Source of the DNA: an uncultured Christensenella sp.
GTDB taxonomy: Bacteria; Bacillota; Clostridia; Christensenellales; Borkfalkiaceae
Direction of reading: 5' to 3'
Length of the DNA: 64,000 bases
Assembly (NCBI GenBank): GCA_910585785.1
Contig: CAJUEV010000001.1
Coordinates: 137,206 to 201,205, forward strand
Shown here one piece after another: positions 40,276 to 48,231 of this stretch. A program made the translations under genes and the position numbers. Numbering within the stretch: position 1 is the stretch's first letter; each line of letters starts with the position of its first letter. The notes under the pieces were generated by a model. That model was given only the letters and a program-made list of their open reading frames with translations, made no database searches and had not been told where the DNA came from.

Positions 40276-40775
40276 CGTACGTAATACCCGTAATATTTAT
40301 AATTGTTTTCGGTTTTGCCGTATTTAAAAAAGTAAAAATTTACGACGAGTTTACAAACGGCGTAAAAGAAGCCGTAAATTTTACCGTCTCGCTTATACCC
40401 TGCCTTGCCGCAATTTTTATGATGTGCGCCGTATTTGAAAAGTCGGGCTTGTCAGACAGGCTTACGCAACTTCTGTCACCCGTTTTCGGCGCGCTGGGCA
40501 TCCCGCGGGAACTGACCAAACTTGTGCTTATAAAGCCGTTTTCAGGCAGCGGCTCGCTTGCGTACTTAAACGAAATAATAACAAAGTACGGCGCGGACAG
40601 CTATATTTCGAGATGCGCGTGCGTTTGCTTCGGCTCGTCGGAAACGGTGTTTTACATTTCCGCCGTTTATTTTGCGGGATTAAAAGTGAAAAATCTTGCG
40701 CTGCCAATAGCAATTGTGTTAATTTCTACCCTTATTTCGACAATTATCGCGTGTTTACTGTGTCGAATTATGTGA
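40272..40775 (+). CDS. spmB: Spore maturation protein B
   Basis: Partner of SpmA, 167 residues with four to five membrane helices. Typical motifs are FTNGVKEAVNFTVSLIPCLAAIF, IKPFSGSGSLA and CFGSSETVFYISAVYFA. Together with SpmA it resembles the two halves of one nucleoside-transporter-like protein. Slightly shorter than Bacillus SpmB (178). Translationally coupled to spmA by the 4-base overlap. Confidence 0.93.
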   Translation: MTYVIPVIFIIVFGFAVFKKVKIYDEFTNGVKEAVNFTVSLIPCLAAIFMMCAVFEKSGLSDRLTQLLSPVFGALGIPRELTKLVLIKPFSGSGSLAYLNEIITKYGADSYISRCACVCFGSSETVFYISAVYFAGLKVKNLALPIAIVLISTLISTIIACLLCRIM

Positions 40776-40891
40776 ATTAACAAAACAAAAATGTTAATTT
40801 GTGAAAAAATTACAAATATTGTTCACATTAAAAATTTGACGGGCGGTAAAAAAATTTGTTTTAATTTATTTTACTTTTTTATTTCAGTGCT

Positions 40892-41000
40892 TATAATTGT
40901 AAATGTAAACGACGATAAGTTTACACTTTAATTTACTCATCATTTTTCCCCCTTATCATATGGAAGCGGCGCGAACTCCGGTTTGCGCCGTTTCTGTTTC
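40892..41000 (+). ncRNA. Possible small RNA or structured 3' end after spmB
   Basis: Within a 309-base gap (40776-41084) without a gene. TATAAT (40892-40897) has only a weak -35 (TTTTAC). It is followed by TGTAAAC/GTTTACA (40904-40910 and 40919-40925) and a hairpin CGGCGC-GAAC/GTTT-GCGCCG (40967-40990) ending in TTTCTGTTTC. It could be a short RNA of about 95 bases or simply the spmB 3' end. The first part of the gap, 40777-40799, contains TTAACAAAA and TGTTAA. Confidence 0.3.
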
Positions 41001-41013
41001 TATAACAAAACAC

Positions 41014-41057
41014 AATAAATCCCCCCTGCCGAAACGCCTCGGCAGGGGGGATTTATT
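41014..41057. terminator. Bidirectional intrinsic terminator between spmB and the ZIP gene
   Basis: A perfect 19-base inverted repeat, AATAAATCCCCCCTGCCGA, with AT-rich arms that act as A and T tracts in both directions. Confidence 0.85.
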
Positions 41058-41084
41058 ATTTAAGCGATTATTTTATAAAACGGT

Positions 41085-41945
41085 TTAAAACATAACCAAC
41101 AGAAAACCCATAACAACTCCCGTAAACAACGCCAGCGCGGGGAGTTTGCTTTTCCACATTAAAATTGCTTCGGGCAACAATTCGCCGAAAACTACGTACA
41201 GCATTGCTCCGCTGGCAAAGCCCAACGCAATTGTAAGCATAATCTGGTTTATTCCGCCCAAAACATACCCAAGCAGCGCGCCCACCACCGTTGGCAACCC
41301 GCTTAGCGCCGTAAGCAATACCGCCTTAACTTTGCCCATTCCGCCTGAAATAAGCGGCACAGAAACCGCCATACCCTCCGGAATATTGTGCAAGCCTATT
41401 ACGATAGCCATAATAAAGCCGCTACCGGAAAACAAGTTTGCCGTAAGGTTTTCGACAGAAGAATACGAAGCGCCTATTACCATACCTTCCGGCAGGTTAT
41501 GCAAAGCAATTGCCGAAAGCATAACAAGCCCCGCCACAAACAGTTGCGACTTTGCTTTTTTATGCGTTTCGTAATGATTGGAATGGATTAACTCGTCCAA
41601 ATCGTCCGCCGTGGCTGGATGGGCTTCGTCTATATGTTTAACTTCGTGATTTGTACACTTGTCTATTATCAAATTTAACAGCCATACCACGGCGTAACCC
41701 GCGACAACGGCAGCCACGACAATAATCGGCGTATATGATGGCAGCGAGCCCGACTTCATCAATTCGATAGGCTCGCTCATCAAATCAAAGCAGACGACGG
41801 CGAGCATTATTCCCGCTGCAAACGACAGCAACAAACTTACTATTTTGCTTGAATCGCGGCGCAAAACCGCGCCTATAACACCGCCCAATCCCGTGCCGAT
41901 AACGCCGGAAACAAACGTTATAACCGTAATAGCCAGATATTCCAT
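41085..41945 (-). CDS. ZIP-family divalent metal transporter
   Basis: 286 residues with eight predicted membrane helices. The two signature metal-site motifs are HNLPEGMVIGAS and HNIPEGMAVSVP in helices 4 and 5. A cytosolic loop between helices 3 and 4 carries several His and Asp residues. The family imports zinc, iron or manganese into the cytosol (ZupT-like group). It has its own ribosome site and stands alone between a terminator and an unrelated gene. The metal cannot be told from sequence. Confidence 0.93.
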   Translation of the reverse strand: MEYLAITVITFVSGVIGTGLGGVIGAVLRRDSSKIVSLLLSFAAGIMLAVVCFDLMSEPIELMKSGSLPSYTPIIVVAAVVAGYAVVWLLNLIIDKCTNHEVKHIDEAHPATADDLDELIHSNHYETHKKAKSQLFVAGLVMLSAIALHNLPEGMVIGASYSSVENLTANLFSGSGFIMAIVIGLHNIPEGMAVSVPLISGGMGKVKAVLLTALSGLPTVVGALLGYVLGGINQIMLTIALGFASGAMLYVVFGELLPEAILMWKSKLPALALFTGVVMGFLLVMF

Positions 41946-42022
41946 AATTAAAAACCGCGCCTTTGGTATTTCATCAGTTTTCCGCCTTATCCCCGCAAAA
42001 GTCAGCGCGCCTCAAACCGCCT

Positions 42023-42463
42023 TTAAAAATCGGCAATGTGCTCCCAATCGGAAAGGTCGGGAACCCGCCCTTCCGTATACGCGCAAAAAATATCGCTTAC
42101 TTCCGATAATTTTACCTTCTTGCCGTAGTTGTGCCCTTCGTCCTCGTCTTCCTCAGAATACTGCGCCTGCACATACGCGCAGCCGTCGCTTATATCAAAG
42201 TCGGAAGCCTGCAAAAACACAATGTTTTTTACGGGCGACGCGCCCTGAATTAAAACAAAGTTTTCGCAAGAGCGGCGCAACACTTCCGCCGCCCTGTTTA
42301 TATCTTCCGCGGAAGGGTCAAACGCATAAGTTTCTTTGCCGCCGCTGTAAACCGTAAGATGAAATTTGTAATCTTCGGGGACGGAAACCGCCTCTTGCAC
42401 GCGCTTTGCGCTTTCCTCCTCTTTTGTCTTTTTTGATTTTTTGCCGAAAAGGAATCCGAACAT
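42023..42463 (-). CDS. Hypothetical protein, 146 aa
   Basis: Not recognised. A hydrophobic tip MFGFLFG is followed by a lysine-rich stretch and a Glu-rich helix, then a mixed alpha-beta domain of about 90 residues (YKFHLTVYSGGKETYAFDPS) and an acidic loop EEDEDEGH. It has no signal peptide or membrane helix. It lies 14 bases after the cysteine desulfurase gene in the same direction, so it may be co-expressed. The fold could be that of a small scaffold or immunity-like protein, but nothing supports a function. Confidence 0.7.
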   Translation of the reverse strand: MFGFLFGKKSKKTKEEESAKRVQEAVSVPEDYKFHLTVYSGGKETYAFDPSAEDINRAAEVLRRSCENFVLIQGASPVKNIVFLQASDFDISDGCAYVQAQYSEEDEDEGHNYGKKVKLSEVSDIFCAYTEGRVPDLSDWEHIADF

Positions 42464-42477
42464 ATCGCGCCTCCGCT

Positions 42478-43608
42478 TTATTTTTTATTGTTTCTTATTT
42501 TTGCAACCGCGCGTTTTACCGCCCCGATTGTAAACTCTACTTCTTCAATCGTATTGTATTTGCCGAAAGTAAAGCGCACCGCGCCTTTTGCCCGCTCGGC
42601 GGAAAGTCCCATTGCGGTAAGCACGTGCGAAGGAGTTACGGCGCCTGCCGAACACGCCGAACCGGTTGAAACCGCTATACCTTCCAAATCCAGCAAAAAC
42701 AAAATATTCGCCCCGTCGCAACCTTCAAATGAAATATTCGCGTTTGAGGGCACCCTCAGAGTTTTGTCGCCGTTTAAAACGCAGCCTTTCACTTCTTGAA
42801 GAACGCGCTTTACAAACTCGTCCCGCAACGCCTTTATTTTTGCATTGTTGTTTTCACGGTTGTTTTCCGCGTTTTCCAGCGCCATTGCAAGCCCGACGGC
42901 AGCCGCCGCGTTAAGCGTTCCGCCGCGGAAACCGCGCTCCTGCATTCCGCCCGAAATAAATCTGTTTATTTTGGAACCGTTTTTTATATACATTGCGCCA
43001 AACCCGCGCGGTCCGTAAAACTTGTGCGAAGAAATACCTATACCGTCGCAATATTGCGTGGGGAATGGCAACACTCCCGCCGTCTGAACGCAGTCGCAAT
43101 AATAAAAAATATTGCGCGCCCTGCAAATTTCGCCTATTTCTTTTACGGGCTGAATTACACCCGTTTCGTTATTCGCATACATAACCGCGCAAAAAAACGT
43201 ATCGTCCTTTACGGCGTTTTCAACCGTTTGGGGGCTTACTATACCGCGGTTATCGGGGTTTACGTAAATGACTTCAACGCCGAATTTGCGCATATCCTCC
43301 GCGCTTTCAATCAACGCGGGGTGCTCTGTTGCGGAAATTATTATGCTGCCCTTGCCGTGCGCTGCGCACACCCCTTTAAGGGCGGCGTTGCCCGCCTCCG
43401 TTCCGCCGGAAGTAAAATACACTTCCTCGGGCTTACAGCCCAATATATGCGCCGTTTTATCCCTTGCGGACACAACTGCGTTGGCTGCCGCGCGCCCCGC
43501 CCAATGCTGCGATTGCGGGTTGCCGAAATTTTGTTTTAAAAAAGCCGCCATCGCTTCCGATATGCAGTCGTCAATGGGCGTAGTGGCGGCGTTGTCAAGG
43601 TATATCAT
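42478..43608 (-). CDS. Cysteine desulfurase (NifS/IscS family)
   Basis: PLP enzyme of 376 residues that takes sulfur from cysteine for Fe-S clusters or thiolated tRNA. The PLP lysine is K196 in SSHKFYGP, and the active-site cysteine is C319 in STGSACSAGA, typical of group I (NifS/IscS). TSGGTEAGN and TEHPA are also present. No iscU or thiI gene lies beside it, so its sulfur acceptor is not evident. The start overlaps the upstream gene by 4 bases and has GGGGAAG at normal spacing. Confidence 0.93.
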   Translation of the reverse strand: MIYLDNAATTPIDDCISEAMAAFLKQNFGNPQSQHWAGRAAANAVVSARDKTAHILGCKPEEVYFTSGGTEAGNAALKGVCAAHGKGSIIISATEHPALIESAEDMRKFGVEVIYVNPDNRGIVSPQTVENAVKDDTFFCAVMYANNETGVIQPVKEIGEICRARNIFYYCDCVQTAGVLPFPTQYCDGIGISSHKFYGPRGFGAMYIKNGSKINRFISGGMQERGFRGGTLNAAAAVGLAMALENAENNRENNNAKIKALRDEFVKRVLQEVKGCVLNGDKTLRVPSNANISFEGCDGANILFLLDLEGIAVSTGSACSAGAVTPSHVLTAMGLSAERAKGAVRFTFGKYNTIEEVEFTIGAVKRAVAKIRNNKK

Positions 43609-44531
43609 ACTTCCCCGTTTAAATTGTCAATAACGTTAAACGAAGCATATATGCGGGTCAATTTTTCATATTCGGCGCTCTTTTCTTCGTATTCGCGTCC
43701 AAGTTTAGTTGAAACGTTGCGTTCGTTACGGCTTACGTTTCTGCACGCAGCCCACAGTCTGCGCGAGGTTATAACCGTCGCGATAAACGCAATCCCCGCC
43801 AGCGATGCGAAAACTATCGTCAAAATCGTAAACAGACTGTCTTCTCTGGTGTACATATATTGCGTGCCCAAAACCACGGCGGCAATCAAAAACGCAACAA
43901 ACGGCAATACAGTTGCGGCAAACGCTATCAAGGCTGATTTTCTGCGCTGTTTGAATGCCGCGCGGCGTTCGCCTTTCTTTTCCTCGTTTTCTCTGTTTAA
44001 TGCTTCAACCGTCTGTTTTGTTTGCAAAATCCTTTCTTCAAGCGGTTTAGCCATTTCGGCAAGTTCTCTCTTTTGTTCGTCGTTGCCGAAATCGCCCAAT
44101 CCCTCGGCGGCGTCGGCGCACTCGTCAAGCGCGGACCAGTCGGTAAAATATCTTGAATACGCCTTTACTTTAAGCGCATAAACTTCGCCGTTGTTTGCGT
44201 CAAGCTCGCCCGCTTGTTCCAACGCGTAAATTGCGCCGCTGTAATCTTCCGTCGCAAGACAAGCCTTTGCGCGGGAAATATATTGCTGCGTCATATTGTA
44301 CCGCTTGCTTTCTTCCTCCTCGCGCGCCTTCTGTCTTGCGGCAAGCTGTTCGGGCGTCATAACAGCCGCTTCCTCGTCGTCGGTGTCAAAGTCGGGCACT
44401 TCAAAGCCAATTTCTTCTCTCTCGTCTTCGTCCTGCGCAGCGTTTACAACCAGCTCTTCCTCGCCGTTTTCGTTTACGCGAATTTTATATCTTCTGTCCT
44501 TGTCGTCGTCAATCAACCTTTCTTCCGCCAT
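43605..44531 (-). CDS. Membrane protein with acidic N-terminus and TPR-like segment
   Basis: 308 residues. The first 75 are strongly acidic and probably disordered. Residues 80-130 read like one or two TPR helices (YNMTQQYISRAKACLATEDY, AIYALEQAGELDANNGEVYA). A coiled-coil follows (170-195), then two membrane helices (about 200-225 and 236-258) and a cytosolic C-terminal helix. I do not recognise the family. It has an AAGGAG site, lies 12 bases after ispE and overlaps the cysteine desulfurase by 4 bases. It may bring proteins to the membrane. Confidence 0.75.
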   Translation of the reverse strand: MAEERLIDDDKDRRYKIRVNENGEEELVVNAAQDEDEREEIGFEVPDFDTDDEEAAVMTPEQLAARQKAREEEESKRYNMTQQYISRAKACLATEDYSGAIYALEQAGELDANNGEVYALKVKAYSRYFTDWSALDECADAAEGLGDFGNDEQKRELAEMAKPLEERILQTKQTVEALNRENEEKKGERRAAFKQRRKSALIAFAATVLPFVAFLIAAVVLGTQYMYTREDSLFTILTIVFASLAGIAFIATVITSRRLWAACRNVSRNERNVSTKLGREYEEKSAEYEKLTRIYASFNVIDNLNGEV

Positions 44532-44543
44532 ATTTAAAACTCC

Positions 44544-45398
44544 TTATATTTCGGGAATTACGCTTTTTATTACAAAGCAATCGAATTTTCCGCGATACCT
44601 GCTTTTTGCCCAGCGGCAAAATTCAGCGTTTTCAAACAACGCGTAAACGCCGCTGCCCGAACCCGTCATATTTACGCCGAGCGGCGCAAATTCTTTAAGT
44701 TGGTTAAAAGCTTGCTCCACGCTGCCGTTTATCGCCTTTGCCGGCTCGTATAAATCATTGCATAACATCTTACCCAAGCCGTCAATATCGCCGTTTAAAA
44801 GCGCGTTTTCCGCGTTTGACGGCTTGCTTCCGCTCGCCGACAACTCGTCGTAAAGACGATAGCATTCCGCGGCGGAAACGCCTTTTTCGGGCACAAGCAG
44901 CAAAAAATCCAACCTTGTGCGGCAATCTAACTTTTCAACTTTTTCGCCCCTGCCGCCAAGTTTTGCAAAGCCGCCCGTAAGCATATAGCCGGCGTCGCTT
45001 CCCAGCCCGTCAGCAAGTTCTTTAAGTTCGCTTTCCTTGCCCAGCCCGTAAAGTTTGTTCATTCCCCGCAAAACGCCCGCTGCGTCCGCTGACGAGCCGC
45101 CCATACCCGCGCCCACGGGAATATTTTTATATATGGTAACGTCCGCCCCGCAAGTTTTAAACCGCCTTATATAAGCCAGCGCGGCTTTATAGGCGTTGTT
45201 TTGTTCGGGCGGAAGCGTTTCGGTACCCAATCCGTGCATTTGCACGCTTACTTCGCCGTCCTTACGGCGTTTCAGTTTTATTAAGTCGTAAACGTCTACC
45301 GAGCAAACCAAACTTTCAAGCATATGAAAACCGCCCTCCCTGCCCGTAATATTTAAGGTGAGATTGAGTTTTGCATAAGCCTTAACGGTTGCGTTCAT
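44544..45398 (-). CDS. ispE: 4-diphosphocytidyl-2-C-methyl-D-erythritol kinase
   Basis: GHMP kinase of the non-mevalonate isoprenoid pathway, phosphorylating CDP-methylerythritol with ATP. It has 284 residues (Bacillus 289). KAYAKLNLTL at the start and the ATP loop PVGAGMGGSSADAA are diagnostic, and MTGSGSGVYALFE is the third GHMP motif. The ATG at 45398 is the family start; a frame upstream to 45482 crosses the promoter. The ATG lies 6 bases after a TATAAT and has no ribosome site, so it is probably leaderless. In Bacillus veg also lies just before ispE. Confidence 0.95.
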   Translation of the reverse strand: MNATVKAYAKLNLTLNITGREGGFHMLESLVCSVDVYDLIKLKRRKDGEVSVQMHGLGTETLPPEQNNAYKAALAYIRRFKTCGADVTIYKNIPVGAGMGGSSADAAGVLRGMNKLYGLGKESELKELADGLGSDAGYMLTGGFAKLGGRGEKVEKLDCRTRLDFLLLVPEKGVSAAECYRLYDELSASGSKPSNAENALLNGDIDGLGKMLCNDLYEPAKAINGSVEQAFNQLKEFAPLGVNMTGSGSGVYALFENAEFCRWAKSRYRGKFDCFVIKSVIPEI

Positions 45399-45404
45399 AA
45401 AATA

Positions 45405-45434
45405 ATTATAGCACACCGCGCACGTTTTTATCAA
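45405..45434 (-). promoter_or_regulatory. Sigma-A promoter of ispE, predicted leaderless
   Basis: On the minus strand TTGATA (45429-45434), an 18-base spacer and TATAAT (45405-45410), then six bases TATTTT and the ispE ATG. Confidence 0.75.
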
Positions 45435-45456
45435 CAGTTTTACAAACAATAATAAA

Positions 45457-45491
45457 GCCGTCGGAGAAAAATAACCTTTCACACCGACGGC
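45457..45491 (-). terminator. Terminator-like hairpin after the SipL-like gene
   Basis: GCCGTCGG pairs with CCGACGGC over a 19-base loop, followed on the minus strand by TTTATTATT. Confidence 0.65.
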
Positions 45492-45511
45492 GTTTGAAGT
45501 TTTAAATCAGT

Positions 45512-46984
45512 TTAGCCCTGTTTGGGTCTGTAAATTACTATCCTTTCGTTGCCCGTCAAAGGGAACGTAAGTTCCGGATTTGAAAGCTGAATGCTTTCGG
45601 GGCTGGCAGAAAGTCTTTTTGCCGTTTCCCAAAGCCCGTCGCCCGCGGCGGGTATGTATACGCTTACCGCACTGTCGCACGCCCGCTTCGCCTCTCCCTC
45701 GGCGGCTTCCGTAACGTATTTTACGCAACGGGTTTCGCCGTCCGCCGCGGTAATTTTAAGCACCGCTTCGCCCTCGCACTCGCCTTCCGCGCGCTGGCGC
45801 AAACTCATACCGCACACCGCAACCGAAATTTGTTTACAGTCGGCGGAAAGTCCCGTCAACGTTGTGACAAACGGCATATTTACTTCCGTGGAATGCGTTT
45901 CTCCGCCCTGTTCGTAAAGCAAAGTCGCGGTTACGCTGCCTTCTATTCCGTCCGCTGTCCTTTCAAACTCCGCCGAGGGCAACACCGCAGCCAGAAACGC
46001 GCAGGTATAGTCAAGTTTCGCTTTTGCCGCGCAAGGACCGCCGACTCTTTCGGAATATACTTTAAAGTCAACGTCCGCACGGGTGCTTTCCTCCGCAAAC
46101 GTCAAATTGAGCGCGCTGTCCGCGCAAAACGCGTCCGTCACAAGCGCAACTTCTTCTTCCTCGAAAAAGTGTCCGCTGAACGCTAGCGTGGCGTTAAAGT
46201 CAACCCCGCATTTTCCCCTTTCTTCATTGACTTTGCAATTTACGTTTACCGTCTTTACTTCCGCGCGGCAGAAAGCGCGTTTTGAAAGCAGCGCTTCGTC
46301 GCAGGAAAGTTCGCACTTGAATGGAATAATTCTGTCCAGACTTACAGGCTGCGAGTCGCGCACCGCAAGCAACGAAAGGTAAATTTCTCCGCTGACTTCA
46401 ACCACGCCCGAACGCGCCGAACAATCCAAAACAAGCGCGTTTGCCGCCGGTATAAGCACGTCGGAAGCAACGCAATCGAAGTCGTCGTCAACCTCGCTTT
46501 CACCCGAAAAATATACCGCGGAAAGCAAATTTGCGCTTTCGGTACGGCATACGGCGCCCTCGATATTTGAAACGTAACTTCTTTGCGCGCCGTCGTAAAC
46601 GGTAATTGAAGCGCCTGCGACAACCGCAACCACAAAGGTAGAGCCGTCACGCTTTACCTGATAGCGCTCGCATTTAAGGCAACAATCGCCGCGCTGCGCG
46701 GGCGCAAGCCTTTCGTCGTCGGCATAGTGCGAAAATTCGGCGCCTTTCTGAACGCGGCAAAGTTTGCCCTCAGCGTCCGTATACACCACCGTTGCAATAA
46801 GTCTGCCGCCGTAGTTTACCCTGCCCGAGGAAACCTCGCACGAATTTAAACAAATCTGAGGATACACGGCGACCACTTCGCCCATATCCTGACCGGAAAA
46901 TTTAATTTCTACCATAGATTGCGAGTTGATTACCGCAACCGTCCGCGTAAAGTTGCCCGTCTGCAACTGAGAATTAATAGACAT
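45512..46984 (-). CDS. SipL-like SPOCS (DUF3794) and LysM protein
   Basis: 490 residues: three SPOCS-type (DUF3794) beta domains, of which IPAANALVLDCSARSGVVEV and the segment near residues 20-130 are clearest, and a C-terminal LysM domain (VSVYIPAAGDGLWETAKRLS onward). This is the layout of clostridial SipL, the protein that binds SpoIVA and anchors the spore coat on the outer forespore membrane. It has many cysteines. A very strong GAGGAGG site precedes the ATG. GCATATT upstream fits a sigma-E -35, but I found no good -10. It separates veg from ispE, which are adjacent or nearly so in Bacillus. Confidence 0.87.
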   Translation of the reverse strand: MSINSQLQTGNFTRTVAVINSQSMVEIKFSGQDMGEVVAVYPQICLNSCEVSSGRVNYGGRLIATVVYTDAEGKLCRVQKGAEFSHYADDERLAPAQRGDCCLKCERYQVKRDGSTFVVAVVAGASITVYDGAQRSYVSNIEGAVCRTESANLLSAVYFSGESEVDDDFDCVASDVLIPAANALVLDCSARSGVVEVSGEIYLSLLAVRDSQPVSLDRIIPFKCELSCDEALLSKRAFCRAEVKTVNVNCKVNEERGKCGVDFNATLAFSGHFFEEEEVALVTDAFCADSALNLTFAEESTRADVDFKVYSERVGGPCAAKAKLDYTCAFLAAVLPSAEFERTADGIEGSVTATLLYEQGGETHSTEVNMPFVTTLTGLSADCKQISVAVCGMSLRQRAEGECEGEAVLKITAADGETRCVKYVTEAAEGEAKRACDSAVSVYIPAAGDGLWETAKRLSASPESIQLSNPELTFPLTGNERIVIYRPKQG

Positions 46985-47087
46985 TGTAAGCCTCCTCGGA
47001 ATACCGTTACAAGGCTATAATATGCCGCTCAATTCAAGGTTATTACTGTTTTTTTAAGTAAAAAACACTTTAAAAGCGCAATAAAGA

Positions 47088-47372
47088 TTATTCCCTTTCC
47101 GCTTTAACCGTTTTTAATTTTTCGTGAATTTTTACTCTGCCGCAAAGAATTTCGGAATACGAATACGCAGTTTTGCCCAAAAAACTTTTATCGTTGGGGC
47201 TTACCGTAAAAAGCGAAGGATAAACGCCGTTTACCACCGCCGGAAAAGTCACAAATTTATTTCTGCCTAAATTTAATTTTACCGTAACCGCCTTGCCGCT
47301 AAGCGCTTTAACACCCTCTTTTATCGAATTTATTGTTATGCCTGCTTTAATCATACAAGTATTTTTCCCCAT
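47088..47372 (-). CDS. veg: Veg protein (DUF1021)
   Basis: Small basic beta-barrel-like protein of 94 residues. TINSIKEGVKALSGKAVTVK and GRNKFVTFPAVV, with SYSYSEIL-like YSYSEILCGRV, match Bacillus Veg, a stimulator of biofilm formation that acts on the SinR pathway; its molecular role is still unclear. A possible second start (ATG 47354) has GGGGA 12 bases upstream. The first ATG lies 10 bases after a CATAAT box with TTGCCG 17 bases before that. The position near ispE matches Bacillus. Confidence 0.88.
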   Translation of the reverse strand: MGKNTCMIKAGITINSIKEGVKALSGKAVTVKLNLGRNKFVTFPAVVNGVYPSLFTVSPNDKSFLGKTAYSYSEILCGRVKIHEKLKTVKAERE

Positions 47373-47414
47373 TTATGGCAAAATTATGCAAAAGCAAATT
47401 TGCGGCGGCAAAAA

Positions 47415-47452
47415 ACCGCGGCAAGGTTGCTTTTGCGCCACCCTGCCGCGGT
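47415..47452 (-). terminator. Intrinsic terminator after the acidic zinc-ribbon gene
   Basis: On the minus strand ACCGCGGCAGGGT pairs with ACCTTGCCGCGGT (one mismatch), followed by TTTTTTG. Confidence 0.85.
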
Positions 47453-47475
47453 TGTATTTTAATGTTTAAAATCAA

Positions 47476-47970
47476 TTAAAAATCGTCGTCGTCATCCTCG
47501 TCTTCTTCATCGTCGTCGTATTCGTCGTCCTCCAAATCGGAAAGGGAATCCACGTCCTCGCCGTCGAAAAAGTCGTCCTCGATTTCATCTTCTTCCTCGT
47601 CGGCAAATTCTTCGTCTATTTCTTCCTGCAATTCCTCGTCGTCCACAGTCAAATCGCCGTCGTCTTCTTCAAGATAATTCTTCCACTCCTCGTCCTGCTC
47701 TATGTCTACTTCTTCCTCGTCCTCGTATTCCTGTTGAGCCTTGCACGTTTCGCAATATTTTTCACCCGCGCGCACACGGTTTACACCGCAAATAGGGCAC
47801 AGTTCTTCCTGTTCAAGTTCCGCGTCCAACTCCTCAAAATCCTCGTCGTCAAGGTCTGCAAACTGCAATTTGCCCCCCTTTAACTCGGCTATGCAAACGT
47901 CGCAATATTCCTGTTTTTCGGAGTCGATGTAATTCAATTCGCAACGCGGACATTTTACGTATTTGACCAT
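47476..47970 (-). CDS. Zinc-ribbon protein with long acidic tail
   Basis: 164 residues from ATG 47970, preceded by GGAGAT; a frame open to 48012 adds only leader sequence. Two zinc-ribbon units are present: KCPRC with YCDVC and LCPIC with YCETC. From residue 75 on it is dominated by Asp and Glu, with the last 30 residues nearly pure acid. This recalls the acidic tail of the RNA polymerase delta subunit, suggesting a nucleic-acid mimic or a factor that works at RNA polymerase or the ribosome, but that is inference. It stands alone with its own terminator. Confidence 0.75.
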   Translation of the reverse strand: MVKYVKCPRCELNYIDSEKQEYCDVCIAELKGGKLQFADLDDEDFEELDAELEQEELCPICGVNRVRAGEKYCETCKAQQEYEDEEEVDIEQDEEWKNYLEEDDGDLTVDDEELQEEIDEEFADEEEDEIEDDFFDGEDVDSLSDLEDDEYDDDEEDEDDDDDF

Positions 47971-48017
47971 ATAAATTATCTCCGTAAGAAATCGTTTTAA
48001 GGTAACCGCCAATATAA

Positions 48018-48041
48018 CATATGCCGTAACCGCGGCATATG
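48018..48041. repeat. Perfect inverted repeat upstream of the acidic zinc-ribbon gene
   Basis: CATATGCCG (48018-48026) and CGGCATATG (48033-48041) with a 6-base gap. It lies about 50 bases before the start codon, in the position of an operator or leader hairpin. Confidence 0.55.
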
Positions 48042-48175
48042 CAACTGATTATGCTTTTTTGTGGTAACATTATATTAATATTTATTTTGTTTGTAAACTG
48101 TTTTACTGCAAAATAAAACACTAATTTTAAAAAATTTTGCTCTTTTAAAAATAGCGGCAATAATATAAATGTGCA

Positions 48176-48203
48176 AAAAATCCCCCGACTATACGGGGGA
48201 TTT
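48176..48203 (-). terminator. Intrinsic terminator after the large lipoprotein gene
   Basis: AAATCCCCCG pairs with CGGGGGATTT around TATAGT, followed by TTTT on the minus strand. Confidence 0.85.
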
Positions 48204-48231
48204 GCAAAGCGCCGTATCAAGCGCCGTTTTT

